Shown: piece by piece, positions 13,051 through 25,297 of the stretch
How positions within the stretch are numbered: the stretch's first letter is position 1
Layout of the letters: every line of letters starts with the position of its first letter
Assembly: GCA_035048815.1 (NCBI GenBank)
Contig: JAUCBN010000026.1
Coordinates: 16,627,001-16,691,000, forward strand
Length of the DNA: 64,000 bases
From: Abelmoschus esculentus
Taxonomy: Eukaryota > Streptophyta > Magnoliopsida > Malvales > Malvaceae
Direction: 5' to 3'
Made by a program: the position numbers and the translations under genes
Notes under the pieces: model-generated
What the model was told of the DNA's origin: nothing
Seen by the model: only the letters and a program-made list of their open reading frames with translations
The model's database searches: none

Positions 13051-15118
13051 GTTTGCTTTGTGTACCTTTATATCTGCATGTGTGGTGTGGGTGTGAGTTT
13101 GCTCGCAAAATTTTGTCGGTTCATTTAAGTTTTCAGATCCAGCGAGTAAAAATAATTTCGATTTGAAAAAAATATTTTTTTATTTGAAAATTTTTAAATA
13201 TAATTTGAGTTATATAATAATAATAATTTAAATAATTCGTGAATTAATTTTTAAGTTTGAGTAAAATATATATTGATATAAAAAATACAAAATATATATA
13301 TATACATGTAAGATATTAAAAAAAAATAAGGGAATCGATTCGAACTTGGTTAACCTATTAATTATTAAAAAATTAAATTATTTGGATTTTTATTTTATAA
13401 CTTAAATTTTATTTTTTTTTAATCGAGTTTATATAATTTTAAGTCGAATAAGAATGAGTTAAGTTTTTTGCTTCAAATTGAATAAAAAATTATTTTATTC
13501 TTTTAAATCGAGACAAATTTTGCTCACCGTTGTCTTTATCCGATATCTTTTCCATTATTCTAATATAACAATAATTAGAATAAATACTGCTATAATTACC
13601 ATAGCCAATTCAAAAAATCTAACAACATATTTATTCAATCGGACATTCGCAAACTATGAATAAATTTTAAATTAATCATAAAGCTTTAATAAATTATAAT
13701 TGCCTCCAAGTATTACTATCGTATTTCTGTTATTTGACTACAATTTTAATCCGTTCCAAACAATCTTATAACTTACAACAACCCAGTTGTCCATATCTTT
13801 ACAATCTATGTCCGCCTGAGCCTATAACTGATTCAATTAAACAAATAAAACGAGGTGTTGTTCGGCTCAGCTCCACTGGATTAGGTCCAATCCTTCAAAT
13901 CATGTCTGTTCGTGTCCCTATTCCATGCATAGTTCTGTCTTTGTCGGGTAATGATGAAAAATCCAAATCCAAATCCTATAATCTATAATCAAGGCAAATA
14001 TATTATGCTATGGGGATACACTATCCAATTGAGCTGGACTTCATTTTGTTGACAGATATACATTTAATAGAAAACTTGTTTTAAACTAAATCACACCCAA
14101 GTATACATGATACTAGTATTGCACTTTTCTATGAACAACCTGATCTGTATTCTTGATTTTGGAAATGATTTTCTTCTGGTGCTGTTGAACTCAAATATTC
14201 GTTGTTCTGGTTCTATTCCGGTGGTGGGTTTTCATCCTCCGAGTCAGGTTCTTTTTACGGTGCAAAATCAGGGTCATCGTCTTCAAACTCATAGGCCTAA
14301 GCCCATTCGGAATCGGACCGACGTCTCAGCTTGGTAGCCTGAAGTCGGAAATACTCCCCTTGGCGCGACGCAATAAAAGCCGATGAGATCTTTCAGCTAA
14401 GTTAGGGTCTTGGAAAGGAGCTCAGTAGCCTGAAGGCGGAAATAGTTTGCATCTGATTTTTATAAATTAAGAATATGATTGTAGAATGTATATATAATAT
14501 TTAAAAAAGTTATATTTTTTAAAATAATTATGTCTATGGAACAACTATTAAAAATTCTATCTTTATTAGTGAATGAAAAGCGATAGTACCAACAGTTATG
14601 ACGAACGAAATTATTTAAAATAATTTAATAAAATAATGTATCAGAATAACTGGATAGATAAATATCAAAATAATAATTCAGTTTAACATTAAAAATATTT
14701 TTAATATTATATTTTTTTATGAGTGGTAGCTTTTTTTTCTTTAAAAAAATCAATTCTTGAAAAGCATAATTGTCCCACCTGTTGTGTTAAAAGAAAGTTT
14801 TATTTGTTCATTAAAAAATAAAGTATCCCTTCGTAGGGTCAATAAAACAATAATTGTTCAATTTCTCCTTCATTTAATTGGAATTCACTTCCCTTGTAAC
14901 GGTTGTAATGTAACTTTACAAAGCTTTATGACTCATAAATCATAATCTTAGATTGATATCTAAGGGAAAAAAAAACACTTGTTTGATTTCTCAACTATTT
15001 AACTCTTTTTAAAATACTTTTTTTCATTTATACAACCTTTTATTTTTAAATGGGGATATACATTAGAATATATTACTAATATTTTATATAAATATAATCA
15101 TAAAATTAATTAAAATAA

Positions 15119-15377
15119 GCTAGTTTAGGTGAATAATAAAGTTGAGAAAAATAAAGAAATAAGTGTATTTAAAAAATTATTTGAGAGAATAGACCAAAAG
15201 AAATAATGTTCTTTAGACCTCGTGACCTACAAGTGGCAAGATTCATGTACACCGTTGATTTTAGTTCAATCCAACGGCCAACATGGACCTCGTCACCTAA
15301 TGTCGAGGTCTAAAAACACTATTCCTTTTAACCTATTTTCTTAAAATATCCCAAACTCACCTATTTTCCTAAATATA
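15119..15377. mobile_element. Small inverted-repeat (MITE-like) element
   Basis: The two halves are imperfect inverted copies. AATAATGTTCTTTAGACCTC (from 15202) pairs with the reverse complement of CGAGGTCTAAAAACACTATT (15304-15323), and the similarity runs outward through purine-rich arms to about 15119 and 15377. The loop (about 15240-15300) contains the non-palindromic sequence CCAACGGCCAACATGG. There is no coding capacity, and no target-site duplication is identified. The boundaries are approximate. Confidence 0.5.
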
Positions 15378-16308
15378 ACCATAAATATTATTATTCTCCA
15401 AAATTTCTCAATTAAATATATTTACATTATATATATAATACACATGTTTTTTAAAATAATAATAAACCTGAAACGATATATCTATCAATACCAATATTAT
15501 TTTTTTCATAAAAAATACGTCCACATATATTATATTAACTATCTTGTTTCAAAATTTTTTTAAAAAAACTTGATATATATTTTATTAAATTTTATATATT
15601 AAATGTAATTTTACCTAATTTTTCTTTGTTTTTCTTGTTCGACAAGAATTCACCGAGTCAATAAGTACTAATTTAATGTTGTTATTGGCAATCAACATTT
15701 TTTTAACATAACAGTAACATATCTAGAAACCAAAGAACTTGAAATTAACCGTTTATCCTCATCGTCTAATCTTGATTTAGTTTTTAGATACCTAATTTAA
15801 TATTAATAAAATAAAATATTAGATTTCTTAAATAATATTAAAAATTTAATTTTTAATACTATAAATAATACACTTTAAACTAATAATATTATTATATAAT
15901 AAATATTTACGGTACTTAATTTAAATTAATCAAATAATAATTAAAATATTAGTAATTTTAAAAATAAATATATACACCATTAATGTAATTCATATCGTAT
16001 TAAAAATACCATTTAATATGATTTAAAAATATATTATGATAATTATTTTTAATTTTTTATTTTAATATTTAAGACAATTTTATTTTTATTTTACTGTTTA
16101 TAATGATTTTTTTTTTATCAAATCAGTGGATCAGCCAATGATTTTTATTTAAGTAATGTTAAAAGATCACATATAATTTGATGTTTTTTATTTATATAAA
16201 ATCAATATATAATTTAACCAATTTTATTTTTATTTTAAAAATATAATAAATTTAAAAATAAAAATACAATAAATTAAAAAAAATCTCAATTAACAAAATC
16301 ATATGCCC

Positions 16309-16343
<35 letters not shown>
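16309..16343. repeat. (TAA)n microsatellite
   Basis: An uninterrupted trinucleotide tract of about 11 units lies about 310 bp upstream of the aspartic protease start codon. Confidence 0.9.
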
Positions 16344-16344
<1 letters not shown>

Positions 16345-16653
16345 GTGAAGAATGCCTTAAAAAAACATAAGCAACATTAACGTAATCCTTACCATGTCTT
16401 GTTGAAAATTTCTGTCTCTGTTTTTCCTTTTAAGTTTTCTCTATGTCCTCAAATCCAAACTCATTCCTCCTAAATCCTTGCCTCCGAATCATTTTCCTTC
16501 TTGTTTTCTAGTTCTCAACAAACCCCAAATCCCTTGTTTTTTCTTTCAAATTTCCCATCTTTATTTTATCTTGTAGACAAATAATTCTGTTAAAAGAAGA
16601 ACAAAGACATTAAACAGTACTATAGATTTTTTTGTAAGAGAAAGAAGGAGAAA

Positions 16654-19600
16654 ATGGCGGCGGCTTTACCCGCCTGGATTATGTTAGCGGCTTTTCTTTT
16701 TGAGGCTGCGTTAGTTATGGGTGGTTTTCCTTCAACTTTGAAGCTGGAGAGAAGGATTCCTATGGGGAGTCATGAACTCGAGATGAGTCAACTCAGAGAG
16801 CGTGATAGACTCAGGCATGGAAGGTTGCTGCAATCTTCCTCTGGTGGTGTCGTAGATTTTCCTGTTCTAGGCACCTATGATCCGTTTCTCGTTGGGTAAA
16901 TAAGTTCAAATGAAACCTCTTTTTCATTTCACTTTCGTTTTGAATTTGTTCTAAATTTAGATTGAAAATTTAAAATATTTCATTAATTTTCTATGTTGGG
17001 TATTTATTATTTAAATGAATTTTATGATTTTCATTAGGTTACTCTCTGTTCTTCATTTTGGTAAAGTTGTTTGCTGTCTTCTTTTTCTTTTCCTTTAGAA
17101 TTCATTAATTATATTTTACAAATCCCCCCTCCCCCTCTTTGATTTTGCTTTGGCCTTCTGCTACTTTCACTTTCATTTCTTATTTTATTTACTGTTTTTT
17201 AAGATTTTTTGTTCTTTTCTTGTTAGGCTATATTATACCAAAATACAATTAGGTTCTCCTCCAACAGAATTTTATGTACAGATTGATACTGGAAGTGATG
17301 TTTTATGGATAGGCTGCAATTCCTGCAATGGTTGTCCTCGAATTAGTGGACTTCAAGTAAAATTCCCTTTTCCTTGTATATGCTCTTATTGTTTTTCTCA
17401 GTTGTGTAGTTGATTGAAAGAAAAAGACTTGAGCTTCTATGTTTTTCTTACAGATTGAACTTAATTTGTATGATCCTGGAAGCTCATCAACAGCTTCATT
17501 AGTCCCATGTTCGGACCAAAGATGTCGAGCAGGTCTACAATCATCGGATTCCAGTTGCTTGAGTCAGAGCAATCAGTGCAGTTACACATTTCAGTATGGA
17601 GACGGTAGTGGAACATCGGGCTATTATGTAACAGATTTGTTGCATTTTAACTCAATTCTCGAGGGCTCTATGACTAGTACTTCCTCGGCGCCTATTATGT
17701 TTGGGTGAGCTATAATATGTAGTTCATCAATGTCGTGATGCTAAATGTTAATCGTGTTTTGATTTTGTTTGATTAGAAAGTGGAATTTGTTGACTTAAGG
17801 TCATGGATTGTGAAACAGGTGTAGTGTGTCGCAGACTGGGGACTTAACAAAGTCTGATAGAGCGGTTGATGGAATCTTTGGTTTTGGGCAGCAGAGTTTG
17901 TCTGTAATATCTCAACTCTCATCACAGGGAGTAACACCTAGAGTGTTTTCCCACTGCTTGAATGGGAATAGCGGTGGTGGTGTACTTGTCTTTGGCGAGA
18001 TCGTGGAGCCAAATATCGTTTATACTCCACTTGTCCCATCACAGTATGTACTCTTTTCTTGGGAAGAGATTGTTACCGTCTCTTTCTTGTTTTGTCTCAT
18101 TGTAGCAGGACTCGTAACTCTGGTTTTATGTCTATAATCTAGATACGTGGTCCCTGCATATAAACATTGTTCATCATCGGAACATATAAAGCTTCATAGG
18201 CTATTGCTTAACCATTCTTGTACCACAAAATCTCAGGCCTCACTATAATCTTGATCTGCGGAGTATTTCAGTTGGTGGACAAGTTTTATCAATAAACCCA
18301 TCAGTGTTTTCAACATCGAGCAGCCAAGGAACAATAGTTGATTCCGGGACAACTTTGGCATACCTAGCTGAGGAAGCTTATGATGCTTTCATGAGTGCTG
18401 TAAGTGTCAACCTAAGGTTTACCAATACTTGGACATCATTAAGGAGATCGATCATCTCTAAAAGAATGCTTTTCGTCTACTATACTTTTCTTTCTGGTAT
18501 GAATTTGTGTATCACGGTTTAATGATTAACCATGCTCTTGTTGTGCAGATCACAAACACTGTTTCACAAACCGTGCGCCCTATTCTTTCCAAAGGAAATC
18601 AGTGCTACTTAATATCCTCTAGGTTGACTCCCCGCTGATATTATTTCATGTTTTTTCAGTGACTGTCGCTCTTCAAATTTCATTGTAGCTTGTACACAGT
18701 ACACACAACTGACATTGTGTTAACATCCTGTTCAGCGTCAATGACATATTCCCTCAAGTTAGTCTGAACTTTGCTGGCGGTGCATCCTTGATTTTAAATC
18801 CGCAGGACTATCTTGTACAGCAGAATCCTATGGTGAGTTGCTTTGGACATGCATACATAGATTAACATCGACTGTGTAGTATTTTCTTTCTATTATATAG
18901 TCGAGGGTTTGTCTTATATTCTTCATTCGAACAAAACTATTAGTTGCTGCTTCGTGACCTTGTGTTGCTTGCTTGATGTTCTTTGTTGTTTGTTTTCTTT
19001 ATTAACTGCTTTAATCTAATCATTAGCCAATGTGTAGAATTAAGTTTTAGTCTGAATGAACTTCCATGTATACTGTGTCGTGTCACTTTTATTTTATTTC
19101 TCTAATTTCTGAATGAAAAATGGGCGACTTCGATATTTACAGGGTGGTACTGCAGCATGGTGTATTGGCTTTCAGAAAATCCAGGGTCAAGGGATAACAA
19201 TTTTAGGAGGTATTTTCCAGCACCGAATGTTTCAATCTATTACGTTATATACTTGTTCTGAGACTTGATGAATTTAGGGATTTGTATGGAGTGTTTATTT
19301 AAAAAAATCAGATTGAGACAGTAATTTGTAGGTTTAATAAGATTACCAAATTTGTGTGTGTTGATCACTTTACTGGATAATTTCCGCCTGTACGATGAAC
19401 ACAGCAAACCATAAACATTCTGCTTTTCTTTTTGGATGCAGATCTTGTTTTAAAGGACAAAATTGTTGTTTATGATTTGGCAAACCAACGAATCGGATGG
19501 ACCAACTATGACTGTAAGCGTGAAAAATAATCATCTTACGTTTGAATATAGATGCATCCAATGATCTAGAGTGAAATTGGCCGCTTTCACCCGGACTGGT

Positions 19601-19938
19601 GTTAAAGAACATTTTTAATAGTGATGTTAATATTCGTTATTTTGTTGATTTCATACTGCTTCTTAGAAGAGGAACAGTTACAGAACACATTCCTAAGTTG
19701 GGAAATCACCTGTGCATGTGCTATTTTATTTCATCGAGTTTACATCAACTCTGAATCTGCTACATTGTGTATATTAGGTTCAACATCAGTCAACGTCTCA
19801 ACAAATCTTAACACAGCAAGAACCGAATTCGTAAATGCGGGGCAGATGAGCAATGATGGTTCATCGCAGGATCAAACTCGAATCATGGTAGCTTTACTTC
19901 TACCTATAATCGTGCTTACCTGTCTACTGCTTGCGTAG
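16654..19938 (+). CDS. A1-family aspartic protease, GPI-anchored type (ASP36/39-like)
   Basis: This is a pepsin-family aspartic endopeptidase, predicted to be secreted and surface-attached. I read ten exons: 16654-16895, 17227-17356, 17454-17704, 17819-18043, 18237-18399, 18549-18622, 18736-18832, 19143-19209, 19442-19513 and 19778-19938, giving 493 aa. It has an N-terminal hydrophobic signal (first ~22 residues), a short pro-region rich in E/R, the first catalytic motif DTGSD in exon 2, a cysteine-rich plant-type insert after it (CNSCNGCP, CSDQRC), and the second catalytic motif VDSGTT in exon 5. The C-terminus is a polar spacer followed by a hydrophobic tail (VALLLPIIVLTCLLLA) ending at the stop, as in GPI-anchor signals. 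Arabidopsis A36 and A39 (pollen tube and gametophyte proteases) are the closest type I recall. The gene is convergent with the MRS2 gene. Substrate unknown. Confidence 0.9.
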
Positions 19939-20861
19939 TATATAATGTAAGGATTGATAACTTCATTGCACATTTTATTGCCAATCTGCGGCAACCGGTA
20001 GAACCACACAGCTAGCTTGCGATCGGCTGCTTGATGTACAATAGAATTGTAGGATATTTTCACGGCTCTGTTACTGTGTATTGTAAAATTACAGATTTAA
20101 GTGATTGACTGTGATTGACTTGGTAAATTATATTCATATACGGTCCATTTTGACAGAAAATTTAATTCGTTATATTTTATATTAGCAACGGTAATGCATG
20201 AAACTTTGTTTTGCTGGAACCAAATCTAAATCGAATAACTGTAATCAGTTGAAAAATGTGTTAATTTCAAAGAGAAAAATCGGTTAGTACAATGGTTAGC
20301 CCAGTCTTTCCATCGAGAACAAAATTGAGCACTGCGGCTCTCTCTGGTGATTGTTAGAACAGTCGGTCGGTCACTCTACAACTACATGGTACATTTTTTT
20401 TTGCTTGTAATCTGCCCAACATGTTTTCTTCATATCTACATCTACATGTACACCCAGTTATTACCAGTCAATTAAAAAAATAATGATGATTTGTGCAGTT
20501 TGGAACACCATTAGAGGCTCCTTATAGAGGCTTGCCCAATTTGTTTGTTGACAACAAGCTTTGCTTTCCAATTAACCTGTTAAACACACAAGAGAAAGAT
20601 CAGCCTCAAAACAATTATACTGCAACATGATATAGAAGATTTGAGAGTTTAAATGGTGGAAAGGAATCATCAATGTCTTGACTACATTAGCTTATAGTTT
20701 CTATATAATGCCATCGACTCGGGTTTATATTGGGAAAGTGCAGACGGTTTCAGAACATAATTTGGAAGGTTTTAATCATTCCGAGACTATATCTGATTTG
20801 TTTGGCTTTTCTCGAATATTTTCCTACCTATCTCTTTAACTTGTAAACTTACCTATATTCC
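19939..20861. other. Intergenic between convergent genes
   Basis: About 920 bp lie between the stop codons of the aspartic protease (+) and the MRS2 transporter (-). It should hold both 3' UTRs. I see no other gene or repeat. Confidence 0.6.
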
Positions 20862-23800
20862 TTACAGTATTTTCCTACTCCTGAGGTATGCATACATGAG
20901 CAAAAATGCCAAAACAGCTCCAAGGATGATCCCGCCTGTGGCTAGCCAGAAGGCAAGCTGCACCATAGTAACCATGGGGTAAGTTAGTGTCGCCAAATGA
21001 TTGTATCACCTCAAGACAGAAAGCACTGAACAGTAACAAAATACTGAATGTTACAAACGTACCACATGTTCTTCAAGATACAACCTCAAGTTCATGCCGA
21101 ATATACCTAGAAACAGGAAACATAATCTTTAGTCATGGATGCTAACTATGGCGATAATATTCTTTTTGAAACATTTTGATGTCCGATGGAGCAATGGATT
21201 TCAAGAACGGACTCTGAACAAATTTATGCCATACATGTCCAAACTCGAGCAGTTTCTCTAGGTCCTATCCCCTCCCATGCAACCAACTAACCAAGTAAAC
21301 AAACGACATAATTATCACCATATGTACAATAATAAATCCACTAACTAACTAGATACAATTATACAGAACCAAATTATAGTTTTATTCGCCATATGATGAT
21401 GAAGCATCCTAATGAATCATGATTTCTAGTATTTGATTTATACAGTTTATATACTGAATAAACCAAGATGATCCAGGTAGCGGAAAATAATTATTTATCT
21501 TCGAGTTTTAGGGGGAATTTAACAATGCATTAATACCAACATAAACTTAATCGCAAGAATCTAAGCAACTCATGCTAATAAATACAAGCAATAATTACCA
21601 TGTCTATAAAACCATTATTATGTTAAGGGGTTCCTGTATATAATCACTAGAGGCTTGACTTCTATTTTCTTGCTTATGGGAGGACAAACCTGAAACTAGA
21701 GCACCAACTCCAATACAAAATGCCCCGATCTGAAGAAGTAATTCCACTCTGCCTACCTCAAGTCTACGAGAGCTGATAAAATAGTTAAAACCACCCTATT
21801 TCATTCGTTAGAGTGTGAATTCAGATGCAACAGGAAAGATACACTAGAAATGAATCAAAAAAACTCAAACCATCAAAATCATATGGATGTTGGAGGATAA
21901 AGTATAGACAACACACAAATGAAATGGTGATTCTGACAACAAAATTTAAATGAAAATCACCAAGACCTTAAGTTGACAGCTATAGAATCTTCCATTTCTT
22001 TTGCAGAATCAAGAAGTCTTTCTGCTTGACCATGACAAGATTCACATCTGCAAAATTTAATAAGACATTATATGATAGCTATTGAAAACAAAATGTGGCT
22101 ACAGAGCACAGACAATTCAATAAGACAATCCTTTAGGCCTGCTGAAATGCAAAAGGACAGCAACTTGACAAATCATTATAATTCTTTTATGTTAAACCAA
22201 ACCTCAAATTACACTTTTGCTTAAGTTGTTAATGTCTAGTTCATATCATAAAGATCTGCTTTTAGCAACCCAACTTGAAGACCATTAAGAATAGTAAAAT
22301 GAAGAAAATAAATGATAATGAATAATCCTATTTGATGCACTGACTACATTCTAAACATGCACCATAAATGGAATGGAGGAAAAACCTTTGAAGATAATAT
22401 TCCAAAAGCATCTCAATCTCTTCCACCTCTTCTGCAAAAATGACCAAACCAAATCAGACCAATTAGAACTCTTATTAAAAGAATTCCTAACTGATATTAA
22501 AGAGCACATTATACCTTCAGCTATCAGCTTTTCTGAAAGTAAAGAACATTCCACATCATCATTTCCCCTTTTAATAGTACAATTTCTTCCCATAATACAT
22601 ATTTGATGTATTTCATCAGGATCCTCCAAAAGATCAAGTAACATTTGTCTAAGATCCCCTGCTTTTGAACTCAATTCAACCTTGCATGATAAATGAAAAG
22701 AAAAACGATAATAATTAGAGGACAGTGTTTAAAAATTTGTTATCAAGCAACTAATCAAGGGTCTGTATAGTTACTGTACCAAAGCATGCTTGCTAATACG
22801 AAATTGCTCCAATATATCACCGGTTAATTTGTTAGGCAACACCTTAAGTATAGCTCGTACCTATGGAAATGAAACAGCACTAATGATGATTAAGCAGGTA
22901 CATGAGATATCACAATTATCACATAATTACAGTCTAAAACAACCGATAATCAAGGTACATATTTATACACTACCAGAAAACCAAAATAACATAATCAGGA
23001 ATCAGTCATATCAATTTCCGTCAGCCTAGCCGTAGTTTAGGCATTAAAAGCCAGTTTGGATTTGATGTGGAGCATATTCAAAATACATGGATCAAATCTT
23101 AAATACATGTACAAACTTGGTTTATCTAACAAAATAACTAAATGCCAAGCTTAAACTTGTTTATTATATTTACTAATCAAACATAAACCAGCACTCTGAA
23201 GTTGAGAAAAAGAAACTTGGTTCATTTTCAGCCACGTGTGGTATAAGACAATCAGCAACGCCGAAAGTGAAACAATAGGTGTTACTTAGGCAAACTACAA
23301 CTGCCTATAAGAATTGCTACGATTAGAGTTCTTATTGTAGAGCCACGTAGACCTTGAAAACCATAAAAAAAAGTTTTCTGATGAAATTGCTTGCAACCAC
23401 AGTAGGAAATGAGGGACTAATGGTGTGAGGCTTCAGGGCTTTGACAATTCATCATAAAGCTTGTAAAAAAGAAAAGGGAAATGAAAACAAGAAACAAAGA
23501 AAAACTTGTACTCACTATGTTCACATACTCACACGAGGTTCTAAATCCATTAGTTTTTGTTCCAAACATTGTATCCGTGAAAGTAATGCTGCTTCAACAA
23601 CCTGAAAGTAAAACAACTAGACTCTTAACAAGCGAAGATGGCATGAATGACTTCCATACAGCAGCACCTTAAAGCAAGGACCTGAGTTTGACACAAACCT
23701 CAAGCTCAAATGGCATGCACTGCGTTCCATTCACGTTATTCAGTCGAGGCAACAATGTGTCAATAAAAGCTTTTCCTCCTTCACTTTAAATATTCATCAA

Positions 23801-25297
23801 TGCAACAAGCATCATTATCAGTTCATAATAAATCAAGATGAATTGATACTAATGGTAAGAAAGATGAGATCACAATGAAATCACATTTGCACAAAAAGGT
23901 TTTACCTATCATAATCAAATATAAGAACACATTCTTTCATTGCTATTGCTCGTAATGACCCCAAATTAAGTAGAATGGCAAGCTCACGTACCTATAGTGG
24001 TTATCATGGAAGAAAGAGAAATGAGTTTGCAAACACAGGAAACTAAAGAAACACACTGATACTTAAATCCAAGCACTGGGAACAAAGCATGAAATAGAAG
24101 GATTATCATGAACTATAAGATGCAAGGGTCTATTACCAGAAGAGCTGGGACTGACTTTGTCAAAAATGAAGATGGATCAACATTGCGGATATCTCTTGGA
24201 CGAAGGCCTAAGAAGAAGAAGAAAGAAGAAAATTTTACTATAAATATATAGAAAGAGAAAAAGAAAAACATACCTTCTTATTTATTTATTTATTTATTTA
24301 TTTCATTTTCTGCAAGTAAAGCTTAACACACAAGTAACAACTACGAAAAGAAAAATCAAAATAACATTACCACTTGATTTCAATAATTTACATCTGCTTA
24401 TCTTCCGTGTAGATAAAATTCCATTTGAATTCACCTCTACCACCTTAAGAGAGTGACAACAAAACACAAGAAATAAAATTATAAACTATTTACAAAATAA
24501 AAATCCTTGATGACAGTTTGTAAGTTGTAAAATGAGTTATAAAGATTTGCACACAACTTTTGAAATTGTGAAATGTGAATAGATTTTTTTCATCAAATGA
24601 TACTATCATATCTATAATAGTAGAAAGGTTAGAAAAGGAGCAAAATTGGAAGGCAAGTAGAAATATCCTAAGAACAAACATCAAATTATTAACTAGGAAA
24701 TTGTTTAGGAATTATAAGCCCTAATAACATTAACTAATACGCGAACAAAAAATCATAACACATAACTGCATGCAACTGAAAGTAAACTGTTTCGATGCTC
24801 CAATTTTTCGTTTCAGAGACTCAGACTAACTTAATATCTTCTTCCGTTCTTAGATTAAAAAAATTATGACAAAAAGTAAACAATTCCTATTTTTCTTTCA
24901 GAAAGTAAGGAAGACAGAAAACCTCATAAACAGGTTCACGAATTCCAAGCACGAAATGATCACTGGGAGATGAAGCGATCCTCTGCGCGGCAACCAATGA
25001 ACTTTGACGTTGCTTCATCTTCGCATCTTCCCTCCCTCCGTCATCGTCATTGCCGTCGCCAGCACCTGAAACGGCCAACTTTCCCTCCTCGCTCAAACGA
25101 TCTTCCTCCGTTGACAATGATCTAGCGAAGCACTCAAACTTCTTAAAAGACGTCGGTCTCACAACGGCCCGAAGTAGAGGAACTCCGAATCGCTTTCGAT
25201 AACCGAAGAGAAGATAATGTACCAACGGTGACGGAGATTTAACAGAAATTTGGAGAAATTTTGTATCAGAAACAGACGGAGAGGGAGTTAGCGCCAT
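20862..25297 (-). CDS. MRS2-11: Chloroplast magnesium transporter MRS2-11 / MGT10
   Basis: This is a CorA/MRS2-family Mg2+ channel, chloroplast-targeted in the MRS2-11 clade. Thirteen exons on the minus strand: 25297-24923, 24443-24371, 24207-24137, 23991-23906, 23783-23699, 23601-23533, 22860-22780, 22680-22515, 22431-22386, 22047-21967, 21772-21690, 21106-21063 and 20957-20862, giving 451 aa. The first exon encodes a Ser/Pro- and basic-rich transit peptide, then an acidic Gly/Asp stretch (GAGDGNDDDGG) and the conserved LGIREPVYEV. Middle exons give the long helical domain (DLRQMLLDLLEDPDEI, CIMGRNCTIKRG). The family signature GMN, at the end of the first membrane helix, is in exon 12 (GIFGMNLRLYLEE). 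The second helix LAFWLATGGIILGAVLAFLL is in exon 13, followed by a basic tail. All elements for a working channel are present. Confidence 0.94.
24278..24303. repeat. (TTTA)n microsatellite in MRS2 intron 2
   Basis: A tetranucleotide tract of about six units lies in intron 2 of the MRS2 gene. Confidence 0.85.

Larger units (their letters stand above)
13051..16653. other. Intergenic, AT-rich, with minor repeats
   Basis: This is the 3' UTR of VPS41 followed by mostly A/T-rich DNA. It contains a less AT-rich patch at about 13740-14450 with two near-identical 19-mers, TAGCCTGAAGTCGGAAATA at 14335-14353 and TAGCCTGAAGGCGGAAATA at 14426-14444, an inverted-repeat element at about 15119-15377 (listed separately) and a TAA microsatellite at 16309-16343. 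The short open frames at 13734-13988 and 14107-14337 have no recognisable domain. The last 250 bp are probably the promoter and leader of the aspartic protease gene. Confidence 0.55.
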
